Assembly (NCBI GenBank): GCA_025765615.1
Contig: JAIVFJ010000274.1
Coordinates: forward strand, 16,675-80,674
Reading direction: 5' to 3'
From: Zopfochytrium polystomum
Lineage: Eukaryota; Chytridiomycota; Chytridiomycetes; Chytridiales; Chytridiaceae
DNA: 64,000 nt
Below, piece by piece: positions 32,452 through 43,712 of this stretch (position 1 is its first letter; every line of letters starts with the position of its first letter). Position numbers and translations under genes: made by a program. The notes below the pieces were generated by a model. It did no database searches. It was given only the letters and a program-made list of their open reading frames with translations, and had not been told where the DNA came from.

Positions 32452-32787
32452 GTGATGATTAGAGTAGAGATCGGAGTTTCCTTTCTGGGCACCCCTTTTT
32501 GCTCGGTTTTTTTTTTTTTTTTTTTTTCCATTCTCGTTCCCCCACTGCTTTTTTCCTTGGGTTTTATTTTTTCCTTGGGTTTTATTTTTTGGAACAAGAA
32601 AATTTGTTCCACGCCTCACCCCAAACGGCACGGCCGCTGGTTTTCGTGAATTGATTTTCCCGCACGGGGGGCGTTGATCGCCCAGCCGATCGCCGGTTTT
32701 TCCGACCTTGCGGAGAAATCCGCAGGCCCGCTTAAAAAAGTGTGGTCGTGACTTCCTTTCGCGAATCCCCATTGCGCACAGACACGG

Positions 32788-32808
32788 CACACAAACACAC
32801 ACACACAC

Positions 32809-32848
<40 letters not shown>
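32788..32848. repeat. (CA)n microsatellite
   Basis: A dinucleotide tract with one CG interruption. Confidence 0.95.
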
Positions 32849-32911
32849 GCACAGCACAAAGAAACCCTCCTCGCATCCCTTCTCTCACCTACAAATCAAC
32901 ACCACGCATAA

Positions 32912-32912
<1 letters not shown>

Positions 32913-32955
<43 letters not shown>
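32913..32955. repeat. (CA)n microsatellite ending at a start codon
   Basis: A perfect CA tract running directly into the ATG at 32956. Confidence 0.95.
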
Positions 32956-32959
<4 letters not shown>

Positions 32960-33294
32960 TTGAGCTTCTCCTCGTCGCCACCCTCGTCGTCGTCCCAGTC
33001 CTCGCGCTCCGCCGCTGCCCCTCCTGCAACTGCCGCGGCTGCCACCGGCCCTCGTGCCGCACCGACATGACCGCCACACCGACCGTCGCCGGCGACGGCG
33101 AAGACGACGCGCTTCCCAAGTACATGGAGCGGGAGGACGGACCGATGCGGCGGCGGCGGCAGCGGGGACGGCCGTCGGCGGGGGAAGCTGCTGCTTCGGG
33201 CGCACGGCAGACGCGGCGGACGGCGGTGCCGCAGCAGCAGCCTGTGGAGGAGGAGAGGGTGGAGACGCTGCCGCGGTACACCGTAATGGCGTGA
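32956..33294 (+). CDS. Small membrane protein with LPxY motifs, copy 1
   Basis: A single exon encodes 112 residues: an N-terminal membrane helix (MFELLLVATLVVVPVLAL), a Cys-rich stretch (RRCPSCNCRGCHRPSC), a basic linker, then LPKY and, eight residues before the C-terminus, LPRY in VETLPRY. LPxY and PPxY motifs bind WW domains of NEDD4/Rsp5-type ubiquitin ligases, and small one-pass proteins of this kind serve as ligase adaptors in yeast; that role is inferred here. The Cys cluster just after the helix could be palmitoylated or bind metal. A tandem paralogue follows at 33923. Confidence 0.7.
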
Positions 33295-33922
33295 GGGGGG
33301 GGGGGAAGCGGGTTGCTGTTGTGAGGTGGGGCGAAGGAGGGTAGTTGCTGGAGGAGGAGGATTTCTTCTTTCACCGGTTACCGGTTGGTTGTTCACGGCT
33401 CTGCAGTTCAAAGAGCGCTCTATTCATTTTGTCTATGCTTCTGCTCCTCCAATTGTTTTGCGCACCTCATATTTCTGCCGTGTTTGCAGAAGCGTATTCA
33501 TCGTATTCGCGTGAGAAATTGAAGGGTCTATCATGTCATTTAATGGAAAAAAACGCCGTAGCGTAGTAAAAAACGGGCCTGCCGGCCCACTTTCTTGCAG
33601 GAAGCCTCGGACGAAACTCAAAAGAGGCGTGGCTTACGTAATTCGAACACAACACAAAAACAGCCAAGCCACCCATCACGTGACCGTAATTATTTTGCCC
33701 AGTCGTTTCGAGTCGGTCGAGTTTTTCCGCCTTGCGGGCCGCCGCTCATCCCATCCCGCATCCCGCACGCCGCAGCCACACGCGCAATAAAAAGAGGGCG
33801 GGGGGGGAAGTTTTTTCACAGAACAAACCTGCCCCCCCAACAACCACCCTTTCTCGATTCCAAACAAAACCTCGAAGGAATCTCCCCCGAAAGCACCAGC
33901 AGCAGCGACCGCCCCCCCCCAC
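33295..33922. other. Spacer between the tandem LPxY genes
   Basis: No gene is seen. It ends in a C-rich leader before the next ATG. Confidence 0.3.
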
Positions 33923-34243
33923 ATGTTCGAGCTCCTCATCCTCGCCGCCGTCATCGTCCCCATCGTCGTCGTCCACCGCCGCCGCCGCCGCCACCGCCGT
34001 CAGCACCACGGCGAATCCACCAGCTGCCGCCGGTCGCGCTCCGCCTCGCCAGCCAACCGATCCGCCTCATACGACCCAGCCGCGCAGCTGCCGCCAAAGT
34101 ACGTCTCACCGCCGTCATCGGCACAGAGCCGCGTGCCCCGCCGCCGGCACTCTGACGACGCCGTCGCCGAGACGCGCCCGCTGGTGGCGCCGGGGACCGG
34201 GGAAGCCGGCGGGGTGGAGACGTTGCCGCGGTACACGGCGTGA
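33923..34243 (+). CDS. Small membrane protein with PPxY/LPxY motifs, copy 2
   Basis: A single exon encodes 106 residues. The N-terminal helix MFELLILAAVIVPIVVV matches copy 1, as does the C-terminal VETLPRYTA. It is followed by a very basic stretch (HRRRRRHRRQHHG) where copy 1 has Cys residues. An internal LPPKY supplies a PPxY motif where copy 1 has LPKY. The arrangement of one helix plus two WW-binding motifs is conserved although the linker is not, which suggests selection on the motifs. The role as a ubiquitin-ligase adaptor is inference. Confidence 0.7.
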   Translation: MFELLILAAVIVPIVVVHRRRRRHRRQHHGESTSCRRSRSASPANRSASYDPAAQLPPKYVSPPSSAQSRVPRRRHSDDAVAETRPLVAPGTGEAGGVETLPRYTA

Positions 34244-34965
34244 ACAAAAGCGTCGGCGCAGAGGACTTTTTTTTTGATGGTTTCTCTTGTTTTGTTTTCT
34301 TGTTGCAAGCGTATCCCATGTTCGCCTTCTCGATCACCTGGCTTCTTTTCTTTTTTAAGCATCATGGTGTCGAGCACATTCCGCACATCCCAAAAGTCCT
34401 CATTTTGCCTTTCTTTTTATTAACCGTTTTTGGTGCTTACCTCTCCCAATTTCCCGCGAAGCACCTCATCGTTCTGCTCACATCCTTAACACAGCCCGTG
34501 GAATACAAAAAAACATTTAACAAAACATACAAAGCTTCCTTAAAGAAAAAGATATTAAGGTCTGCAGCAAAAGATGGTGGTGCGGCAAGGGCGGGCTCAC
34601 TTCCGATCTGTGAATTGCTCCTCAATGTGAAACTCTCATGCACATCTCATCGGCTTCAAATTCCGGCCTCCTTCTGTTGAGTAAACGCTCACGTGGTTGT
34701 AATCCTTGCGTTGATTAAGTGCGTGGGCAACTGATAACGTATGATAGAAAAGAAGGAGGCGGGCAATTAAAGAGCGAAAATATAAAAAGCAGATTTTAAA
34801 GAACATAAGTTTAAAGTGGAGCGGCGAAGAGAAAGCAAAGTCTCAAACGTAGAAGGGGAAGAAGCGTTGAAAGTAAAAATATGCGAAGCAGGCGGATGTC
34901 CGCTGAAAATCAACATTTCGCCACTCACACCTCCGCCCACCTCCGAACGGTATCCATCCCGAAAA
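34244..34965. other. Intergenic, no gene seen
   Basis: AT-richer than the flanks. An open frame at 34240-34680 lacks normal codon use and is not called. Confidence 0.3.
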
Positions 34966-35894
34966 TCACTCCACAGCCACCCTCTTCACACTCCTCCCAA
35001 CCATCTCCTCCTCCGCCTCCACCACTTCCTCCCTCCCCCTCTTCCCAGCACTCCCCTTCCCCGCCCTCCCCTCACACACCCCGACGGCAACCCACACGAC
35101 CCGCTCACACGCCTGCTTAAACCGCCCCCCGTCAAACTCGACCGCGAGGCGGTACCCCAACGTCTCGAGGGCGTGCCTCTGCGCGTCGAGGAGGTCTCGC
35201 AACGGGACGCCTGCGAGTCGGGCGAGCACGCGGGCGGGCGGGGTGCCGCGGTCGCGCAGGTATTTGAGGGCGAGGAGGAGGGCGGCTGTGAAGGATGTTG
35301 TTGGGTGGTGGTGGCGGCGGCGGTGTGGCGGGGGTGCGGTTTGGGTCGTCGTTGTGGCTGCGGTGAGGGAGCTGGTGGTCGGGGCGGGGCTTGCGGGAGG
35401 GGAGAGCGGTGCGATCGCGGCGGCGAGGTGTTTGAGTTGCGGTTTGGTGGAGGGTTGTATTGTGGAAAGCGACGGATCGACGGCAGCGCCTTCTGCGGCG
35501 GCGGACGTTGCGTTGCGGACGCGGAGGAGGTAGTGCAATGCGAGCTGGAGGGCGTGGAACGAGGCGCCGGTGGCGGCGACCAAGGTCGCGACGAATCGCT
35601 GGGTGTGGGCGTGGTGGGAGGAGTGGAGTGCAGCGCGGGCTGCGGCGGGGAGTGTGGGGTCGCTGTCGACGGTTAGCGCGGCGAGGTCTGGATTTGGGGG
35701 GGTGGGTGGGTTTGGTGTTTGGTTAAGAACGCCGTTTTGGGAAAGGAGCAGAAGGGAGAAGGGAGGCAGGCATGTACTCAACAGATCAAGGCGGTGGGGA
35801 GGAGTTTGTGGTTGTTGTTGTTGTTGTTGCGCGGAGCCGGGTGGGACGCTGCTGGTGCAGGTGCGGGTGGCTCCGAGGAGGAGAAGGAGGCCAT
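34966..35894 (-). CDS. PHO80/PCL-type cyclin family member 1
   Basis: Exon 1 (35894-35783) encodes a Ser/Pro/Asn-rich start ending PTALI. A phase-1 intron leads to exon 2 (35687-34966), beginning LAALTVDSDPTLPAA, giving 277 residues. The cyclin box reads TQRFVATLVAATGASFHALQ, then ALLLALKYLRDRGTPPARVL and RHALETLGYRLAVEF. This follows the PHO80-type layout: helix 1, a long Pro/Thr insert, then LxLAxKxLxD and a WRLH-like end. Such cyclins activate Pho85-type CDKs in nutrient and cell-cycle signalling. The Trp-Ser and Ile-Asn positions of the family are lost here, so it is among the more divergent copies. Confidence 0.75.
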
Positions 35895-36284
35895 TTGGAT
35901 TGGATGGATCGGTGGATGGATTGATCGATGGATCGGCCTCTCGGGGACGAACTGGTTGATTTGGTGAGGGTGTGCTGGCGGGAACGGGAGCGCGGGAGTG
36001 GTAGCTGCTGGCTAGCTGCAGGCGGCGGGGAAAGGGGGGGCGGATGCCTGGGGGCGACGACGGTTTGAGGCGGCGCGATCTGGTGCGATCTTTTTTGCGA
36101 AAGGAGTTTTTATACAAATGAAAAGGAACAGGAAGAAGAAAAAAAAGGAAAAAAAAAAAAAAAAAAAAGAGAAAACAGAAACAGAAACGATATGTAAAAC
36201 ATGAAAAGAAGTTGAAACCTTGGCGTTGCGTGGCTGCGGCGGAGAGGCTGGCTGTCTGGGCGTCTGTGCTGAGAGAGGGCCAAG

Positions 36285-36341
<57 letters not shown>

Positions 36342-37971
36342 TCCGCCTGACAGATAGGCAGACAGATGGGCAGACAGACAGAGGGATGCAAACCACAACC
36401 GGAGACAGACAGAGACCGCGCCCACTCGCTCGCTCTTTGATTACCAACCACCAAAGGCATCGCTGACAAAAACCCACACAAGAGATAGAGAGAACGATGT
36501 TCAACCAATTACTCCACCCCTTCCCCCCTGCGAAATGCACCCCCCCAGCAAGAAGAGAAATCAAATCCGGTTTCTGCTCTGACAAACGCGAAATCGGATT
36601 ATTTCGCATTCAGATCGCGTGTTGTCGCCATCAACCTATCATCGCCCAACCTCTGGAAAGTCCTTTGCGTCATACGCGGGCGCCAAGCTGGAGGTGTTTC
36701 TTTCTTTTTGCCAAAAGACAGCAGCAGCTGGGGCCAGCACAGCCACAATACCAAAAACCCCTCGGCAAGAAAGGAAAAGAAAAAGATAAATATCGGGGCG
36801 GTGCCACCCAGATTCGGCGCCAAGCTTCCAAACCCTTTTTCCTTGGCTGACGTAAACGAGCTTGGGCGTAGGCCCAAAACGTATGCAAGGCGACCCACAA
36901 CCCTGCTTGATTTTGGGGAGGGACGCAGCTTTTGCGTGAGGAAACGCGGGGAGGAACGCGGCGTGGGTTCATGTTCCCTCTGTGAGAATCCCCCACCGAT
37001 GGAATCCAGGTGTAATGCATATTTTGCACATGATTCCAGATTCCATTCACGCCGCTCTTTCCCGCGTTTTCGCCGCATGTGGCGCGGGGGGAACAAAAAA
37101 ATTGAAATGAAATGCCCCCGAGGTTGGTGGCGCTTGAGGGTTTTTTGCCAGGCGGAAATGAAATCCAGCTGTCCCCCAAAGAACAATTCAACAGATACAG
37201 CCATTTCATTTAAATTTTGACCGTTTATTATTTTTCCTGAATTTTTACGGAATGAAGTGTGCTTGCTAGATCGGGGGAATGCAGAGAGAGAGGGAGGAAG
37301 AGAGAGCGACAGAGAAAATATGTGTCTGTGTGTGGCCAGCGCGAGATTCCAAACGAGCGCGCGGTGGAATTCAAACAGCCGCGCGCACTTCGTGGCTGTG
37401 CAACAATACTCGTTGTTTTCCCGAACGGAAGAAAGAAAAGAAAGATATCTAATCGTACCAAAAAATAGCAAAAAAGAGGAAAAGAAAAAAGATTTCTCAT
37501 CGATGCGCGTCATCGGCATATCTCTCTTTTTTTTTTTCGTGCTCTTTCCCTTTCCCTTTTTCTTTCCCACAGTGGCTGAGCGCGAAGAAAGAGCCTCGGG
37601 AAGGGACAGAGACAGACGGAGACAGAGAGAGAGAGAGAGAGAGAGAAGAGAGAGTAAGCGAAAGGAACCCTATATTACCTCGAAAAACCGCTGCTGCCGC
37701 CACTCGCCGCCGTTCGCCCTCACTTCCACTCTACCGACCCACGATCCACCCACCCCACACCCCAACCACTTCTTTGATTCTAACCCACGCACGCCTCTTT
37801 TGGTTGCGCCGTCTCCCCACGGAAAAAAATAAGATCGATACCCCTTCCCCTTCCCTCCCTTCTCACCTCACCCTTCTTCGAGAGTGCCTCGCCCGCTCAT
37901 AAACAGGAAACAAACCCCCTTCCCCCAATCGAAACCAAAAGGGAAACCACTCGTGTACAAACACTTGCACA
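35895..37971. promoter_or_regulatory. Divergent region between cyclin genes 1 and 2
   Basis: Genes 1 and 2 are transcribed away from each other. The region contains an A tract (about 36150-36168), a long GA tract (about 36285-36339), a CAGA-type repeat (about 36345-36385) and a second GA tract near gene 2 (about 37620-37650). No gene is supported. Confidence 0.45.
36285..36339. repeat. (GA)n microsatellite
   Basis: A perfect dinucleotide tract of about 55 bases. Confidence 0.95.
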
Positions 37972-39183
37972 ATGCGAAGCAGCAGTCTCAGCACCACCAC
38001 AGCCGCCTCCGCCTCTGCCTTCAACGCCTTCCCACAACCGCCACCACCACCACCACACACGGTGCAACCCGCCGACGCCGCCGCCGCCGCTACCTGCCCG
38101 CACAACATGAACCCTCACCACAAGCAGCAGCAGCAGCCGCCGCACGCGCACAGCACGCACCACCACCACCACGGTGGCCACCCTAAGCAACCGCGGCTGA
38201 CGCGCTCCGGCACCTTCCTCCCCACCGACGCCTTCAAAACAACCTTCACTGTGTTGCCCTCGTCGCTCCCGCTGCTGGCGCCCATTGCCGCCGACGCCCC
38301 ACCGCGTCGCCGCGCGGGCGGCGGCGATCGTGACTCGGCGGAACGGATCCAGGCCGACTTTTGCGAGGCGCTCATCCGTGAGTGATCCGTGCTCGCCTCT
38401 TGTTGTTTTGACTTGCACCGCAACGATCTGACCCATCCCCCATCTGGGTGTCTTCCCCACGAACCAGACCTCGCCGCAGTCACGATCGACACGGATCCCA
38501 CCCTCGCCACCGCCACTGGCGGGACCGTCGACCACACCACGACCCGCCGCTTCGTCCGCGCCCTCGTCGCCCGCTCGCAATCGTCCTTCAACGACCTGCA
38601 CCTTGCCCTCTTCTACCTCCTCCGTTTCCGCGCCACCACCACCACCACGTCCACATCCTCCACTCCTCCTTCCCCTCCCCCAACAACAACCTCACCGACC
38701 ACCCCACCAACGCCACCCGACAGCCCCACAACCCCAGCATCCCCGCTCACCCAGTCACCCCCACCATCCCACGCCCCCACCCCCAACCCGTCCCACACCC
38801 ACTTCACCGCGGCCCTCATCCTCGCCTGGAAACGCCTCTCCGACCGCACCTACACCCTCCGCATCTGGTCCGCGCTCAGCAACATCCCCGCCTCGACCCT
38901 CTCCGCCGCAGAGCGCTCCCTTCTCGCCGGGCTCGACTACCGCCTGCACTGTGACGCGGCGGACGCGTCGTCATCCGGTTACGGGCGTTTTTGCGCCACG
39001 GCGGTCGCGGCGGGGATGAGGGCGGTGAGGGTTGCGGAGAGGGTAAGGGCTGTGAAAGCGGAGAAGAGGGGGCGAGAGGATGAGGAGGTGGGGGAGGGGG
39101 AGCGGGCGGAGGCGGGGGATGTGGTGATGGAGGAGGCCGGGGAGGGTGCGGCGTCAGTGAAGAGGGCGGCGGTTGGGGTTTGA
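37972..39183 (+). CDS. PHO80/PCL-type cyclin family member 2
   Basis: Exon 1 (37972-38377) is long and His/Pro/Gln-rich, ending FCEALI. A phase-1 intron (GTGAGT...CAG) leads to exon 2 (38468-39183), beginning LAAVTIDTDPTLATAT, giving 373 residues. The cyclin box is well kept: TRRFVRALVARSQSSFNDLH, LALFYLLRFR, a Thr/Pro-rich insert of about 55 residues, then FTAALILAWKRLSDRTYTLR, IWSALSNIPASTLSAAERSL and GLDYRLH. The C-terminus is charged and ends SVKRAAVGV, much like SVKRVAVE of gene 1, so the divergent pair 1/2 is probably a direct duplication. It is expected to bind a Pho85-like kinase. Confidence 0.85.
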
Positions 39184-40115
39184 CGGACGACGACCTCATT
39201 CTTTGGGTTTTTTCCTTTGTTCTCCCCTCGTTGCTTTCTTCTCTTCGGGTATTTCATCGTTTTCCGTCCTTCGTCATCTTATTATTACTCTCTGTCTCTC
39301 TTTCTCTCCTCTTCTTCTCCTGGGTTATTTTATTCAGTCTCTCCTCTTCTTATTCCCCTTCTTTCCCTTTCCCGCCTCTTACCAAAAACTCCACACCCCT
39401 CTGTACTTCCTCCTCCGATGTGTTTCTCCTCCCTATCTATCTATTTGTCACACCCCTCCCTCCTACCTCCTCCGTCTGTACTCCTCCAAACCCAAAAACC
39501 CGCAACCCTCACTCCCTCTTTCCTTGTCCTATTTATTCTCGCCAGGCCCCGCTTCCCCCACCCGTCCATATTATCTCTCGGGGCGCGCGGCCCGCTCTCC
39601 CACCTCTTCGGTTGCAAACCTTCCCCTATCATTATTCGTTTCCGAATGATGTACAGACCGCCCTCCTCCCTTCCTCCATTCCGACTTGTTTTCAACTTTT
39701 CAAAACCTCATCCCTCCCCCCCCGTCTTCCTCGTTCCCTCGTTCGTATTCCTGGGAATCCTTCCATTCTTTATATTCCTCTCTTTGCTTTTTCAATGGGG
39801 TCGCAAAACAAACCCACCCTCCCCGTACACTCCGCCCTTTACCCGACCCGCCCTATTATTATTTTTTTCGCAGGCGGTGTTTGGGCGGGGATAGGGGCGG
39901 GCTTCGTTGGGGTTTTGCGTTTTTTTTCTTCTTCCTCTTCTCCTTTTTCCAATTTTGTACAATTGGGGTTTGTTTTTGCGTCCGCCCTTTTGGCCTTTGT
40001 TGTTGTTATGGCCCGGCGTCGATGCAGAAATATACAAAAAAAAAAAACAAAGTAAAATCGAATTTCGAGTATTGTCAAAACGGTCTTGGAGCGGGCCGTG
40101 GTGTTGATAAGAAGG

Positions 40116-40118
<3 letters not shown>

Positions 40119-40150
<32 letters not shown>
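40119..40150. repeat. (TG)n microsatellite
   Basis: A perfect dinucleotide tract. Confidence 0.95.
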
Positions 40151-40154
<4 letters not shown>

Positions 40155-40308
40155 GCGCTTGGTGAGGGGGCGGGGAACACTGCCTGCTTGCTTGGGGTTT
40201 GTATGGTTTTTCGTTTTGGATTGTTTGCGTTTTTCCTTTTCTTTTTTATTTTTTACTTTTTTTTTTTTTGCTGCTTCCCTGAGCGTCAGAGCCATGTTTG
40301 GGAGCTTG

Positions 40309-40309
<1 letters not shown>

Positions 40310-40358
<49 letters not shown>
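40310..40358. repeat. (TG)n microsatellite
   Basis: A perfect dinucleotide tract. Confidence 0.95.
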
Positions 40359-40362
<4 letters not shown>

Positions 40363-40430
40363 AACTCGTTTTGAAGTGTGTATGTTTGGTCCCTGTCTTG
40401 GCGCGCTTGGGCGTCGCTTACGTTGACCAG

Positions 40431-40447
40431 TGTGTGTGTGCGTGCGT

Positions 40448-40498
<51 letters not shown>
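40431..40498. repeat. (TG)n microsatellite
   Basis: A long tract with CG and TT interruptions near its left end. Confidence 0.95.
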
Positions 40499-40502
<4 letters not shown>

Positions 40503-41111
40503 TTTGTGGGTAATCAATATTCATGTTGAGGTGGCAAGACAGCGACAGAGCGCCAGGGCGGCCAAACTGAATTTGGCTTTAGTTTGTTTGTTTGTTTGTT
40601 TTTCGGGTGTCTCCAAGCGGCCTGTGCAGTCGGTCTTCCGAGCCCTTCATACAATTAATTGCCCGCTTTCCCCAAAAGGGAAAACTTCACTCAAACAAAG
40701 CCAAACAAACAAAGCCAAACACGCCAAAGCATAAAGTTGGCCGCTTTCTCTTCTTGTCCACTTCCATGTTTGCTTGTTTGTTTGTTTGTTTGTTTGTTTG
40801 TCTCTCCCGCACACGCTGATAAATAAACCTTCCTTCTTTCTTTCTTTCTTGCTTCAGACGACAAACAAGCAACAACAACAACAACAACAACAACAAGAAC
40901 AAGCAAGAAAAAAGCAACAATCCACTCAACCAACCAACAAGCCACCAGCGACGACTTGGACCCTTCGACGACCACTCCCCCCCCAACGGCGCCCCCTCCA
41001 GCCCGAGTCGCACCCGCCTAGCCATCGACCCCGCACGCCCGCCGAAGTGAAGGCGACACCTGGCCCCCACCCTCGAACGAAACGAACCAAACAAACAAAG
41101 GAAACACACCC

Positions 41112-41983
41112 ATGCCAACAACGATGGCTGTGCCCGCGAAAGCGGCGGCGGCGGCAGCACCGCCACACCCGCCGCCGCCGCCGCCGCCGCTTTCAAACCT
41201 CCTTGCCCCAGCAGCCGTCCCACCGCCGCCGCCGCAGCAATTCCCCAACCCCGCCGCCGCCTTCCGAAACGCATTAATTTGTACGTACGAGCGCCCCCTG
41301 TCTCATCACCTCTCCCATTCTAACAAACACCCTCCCTCCCTCCATAAAAAAAAGACCTCGCCGCCGTCACCATCGACCTGGACTTCACAGACCCGGCGAC
41401 CGCGCTGTCCCTCCGGACTCCCGCCACCACCACAACACCAGACCACACCACGACGCACCGATTCGTGCACACCCTCACCCTGCGCTCGCAATCTACCTTT
41501 ACAGACGTGTACCTCGCGCTATTCTACCTCTCCCGGTTCCGGCTCGCGCGCGCATCCACCTCACCACGGCCGCCGCGACAAACCACACCAGTCGCCGCCC
41601 GCACCCGCATCCACTTCCTCGCCTGCCTCGTCCTCGCCTGGAAACACCTCCGCGACCGTACACACGCGAACGCGACCTGGGCCTCGCTCGCCGGCGTGGC
41701 GGGCGTCGGCGTCGCGGAGCTGAACGCCGCGGAGCGCGAAGTCCTCGCGGGGTTGGGGTACCGGCTGTGCGTGGCGCGGTCGGATCGCGCCGACCTGGGC
41801 GGCGGTGCGAGCGAGTTTGAAGGGTTTTGCGCGGCGGCGGTGGGGTTGGCGGAGGGGATGGTTGCGGCGGGGTGTTTTGCGGGTGGCGTGTGTATTGAGA
41901 AGGGGAGGGGTAAGCGGAGGGCGGAGGAGGCGGAGGGCGGATGGGGGACGAAGAGGGCACGTTGGGAGAAGTCAGTTTGGTGA
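41112..41983 (+). CDS. PHO80/PCL-type cyclin family member 3
   Basis: Exon 1 (41112-41280) encodes a Pro/Ala-rich leader ending AAFRNALI. The phase-1 intron ends in an A-run (AAAAAAAG), and exon 2 (41355-41983) begins LAAVTIDLDFTDP, giving 265 residues. The cyclin box is TTHRFVHTLTLRSQSTFTDV, LALFYLSRFR, IHFLACLVLAWKHLRDRTHA, TWASLAGVAGVGVAELNAAE and GLGYRLCV. The linker between the two halves is short. The ATG at 41112 is used, but one at 41124 (MAVPAK) is equally possible. It is probably a regulatory subunit of a Pho85-like kinase. Confidence 0.85.
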
Positions 41984-42705
41984 CGTGAGCGACTCTTGTT
42001 CGGACGTTCGTTGCAAGTATTTTAAGTTTTCTATAATGCACTATGTATTATTTCTGCTTGTCGATATTTTGTTTTCCCCGTCGAGTGTTCGGAAGGTGGG
42101 GGGACAGCCCAAGAAGGTAAAGGGAAAAAAAAAAACAACAAAAAAAAAAAAAAAAAAAAAAAAGTGAGGCGCACAGGGAGGACACAATTGTTTGTGTCCG
42201 CTTGACCTGACGTCAAGTTTGTGGCACATGACCGAACGAATTGCAAATTGAACAGCCTCACAACGTCATCTCCTGGCCGCCCCCCAAACCTTATTTTATC
42301 AGCGACTTCGGACCGAGGGGCCGGGCCACCGAGTTTAGCCGGCGCATTTTACCCCTGGCCGATCCCCCGACGGTTCCGTCGCCCCCAACCAAACTTTCGG
42401 CCACCGAGGAGGTCCCAGCGCGCCCGAGTCCCGCACGGGACGATGGGAAGGTGAGGAGTAGCGTAGACCCAGGTGAAGCTTGGTGTGCTAGTCGATGCTT
42501 ACCCCGCTAACTTTGCGCTGCCGGGTCCAGCGAACGCCTCTACGCGAGTCTTGCTACTGGCTTTCTGCGGCTTGATTTTTTTTTTCCCCTCACACTCCGC
42601 CCCTCCGCCGTCTCCGCCGTCAGCACCTGACCGCCACAGCAAGCCCCACTCCGCCACACGCTCCCACCACCAAATCTGCCTCTTTTCTCTGCTCCAGTTC
42701 CGAAG
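41984..42705. other. Spacer between cyclin genes 3 and 4
   Basis: It contains an A-rich tract (about 42125-42163). No gene is seen. Confidence 0.35.
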
Positions 42706-43712
42706 ATGCGGCTCCCTTCGCGGGTGGCGGACCGCGACGGCAGCAGCAGCGCAAGCAACGCCGTACGCAGCAGCCGCCCACACCCCGCCGTCTCCGAGTC
42801 CGCGCTCCGCGACGCCATGATCTGTGAGCAGCGTCTCCACTTTCACAAACCTCCGCCTCGCGACAAATCGCCACGGCCCTAATATCTCTTCACTCCTCAG
42901 ATCTCGCCGCACTCACCGTCGACCTCAATATCTCACCATCCCCCACCACCAACCCTTCCCCCTCCCCAGCCCCGTCGCCATCCCCACCACACCCTCCGCC
43001 CGCCCCGCCGACCCTGCACGACCTCACAACCCACATCCTCGCGTCCCTCCACTCCCGCACTCCCGCCGCCGCCGACTCCCTTTCCCCAACCCACCGCCTC
43101 GTCCGCGACGCCGTCGACGCCACCGACGCCTCCTGCGACGAGCTGATCACCGCCCTCTGGTTCCTCGGCCGCTTCCGCGCAGCGCGTCGCCTCAACGCAA
43201 CCACCTCGACTCCCTCGACACCGCAGCATCACCACCACCGCCAACCCCGCCTCTCGCCCTCAACACCACCACCCCCACCACCCCCGGAACCTCCACCCCC
43301 ACCAACCATCACCACAACAACGCCAACCACAACAACAACCACACCCTCCACCGCACCAACAACACACTTCCTCGCCGCCCTCCGCCTCGCCCAAAAGCAC
43401 CTCTCCTCCCGCGCGCGCGGACCACCCGCTACGCCCGCCGTGGCGGCCGCGGAGCGGGAGGTGCTGGCCGGGATTGGGTACCGGCTGCACGCGGGGATGG
43501 GCGGGTTCGGCGACGGCGACGGAGGCGGGGGGTTTGAACGGTTTTGGAGGGCGACGGTTGCGTTGGGGGCTGGAATTGCGGTGGCGAGGGTGGGGGCGGA
43601 TGGGGAGGGGGAGGTGGGAGAGGAGGAAGGTGAGGGTGGGGAGGTGGGCGTGGAGGGAGGAAAGGAGGATGGAGTTGAGGAGGAGGGGAAAGTGGAGGAA
43701 GAAGTGGAGTGA
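42706..43712 (+). CDS. PHO80/PCL-type cyclin family member 4, divergent
   Basis: Exon 1 (42706-42823) ends ALRDAMI, and the phase-1 intron leads to exon 2 (42901-43712), beginning LAALTVDLNISPSPT, giving 309 residues. The first helix (THRLVRDAVDATDASCDELI; ALWFLGRFRAARRLN) and the end (VAAAEREVLAGIGYRLHAG) are recognisable. The central part reads FLAALRLAQKHLSSRARGPP, and the Trp-Ser-x-Leu and Ile-Asn block found in most copies is missing (about 15 residues shorter). A Pro/Thr insert is enlarged and the C-terminus is a long Gly/Glu-rich tail. The frame is fully open, so it is not obviously a pseudogene, but the kinase contact may be altered. Confidence 0.75.

Larger units (their letters stand above)
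32317..32955. promoter_or_regulatory. Divergent promoter with CA tracts facing both genes
   Basis: The lipase is transcribed leftwards and the LPxY protein rightwards from this 639-base region. A (GT)n tract at about 32374-32451 is (AC)n on the lipase coding strand. CA tracts at about 32788-32848 and 32913-32955 precede the other gene, the last one abutting its ATG. Confidence 0.6.
39184..41111. other. Intergenic, CT-rich and TG-rich, no gene
   Basis: A pyrimidine-rich stretch (39.2-39.75 kb) is followed by several TG tracts, a TTTG repeat (about 40766-40801) and an AAC repeat (about 40870-40894). Long open frames arise only from low complexity. Confidence 0.5.

Noticed and set aside
32374..32955. 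Microsatellite and regularly spaced repeats as a CRISPR array
   Set aside because: They are simple dinucleotide tracts without repeat-spacer structure in a eukaryotic genome.
34240..34680. 146-codon plus-strand frame after the second LPxY gene
   Set aside because: AT-rich with poor codon use and starting over the previous gene's stop; probably chance.
32374..40498. Long open frames made of Thr-His or Cys-Val repeats
   Set aside because: They are translations of CA/TG microsatellites and carry no other coding signal.
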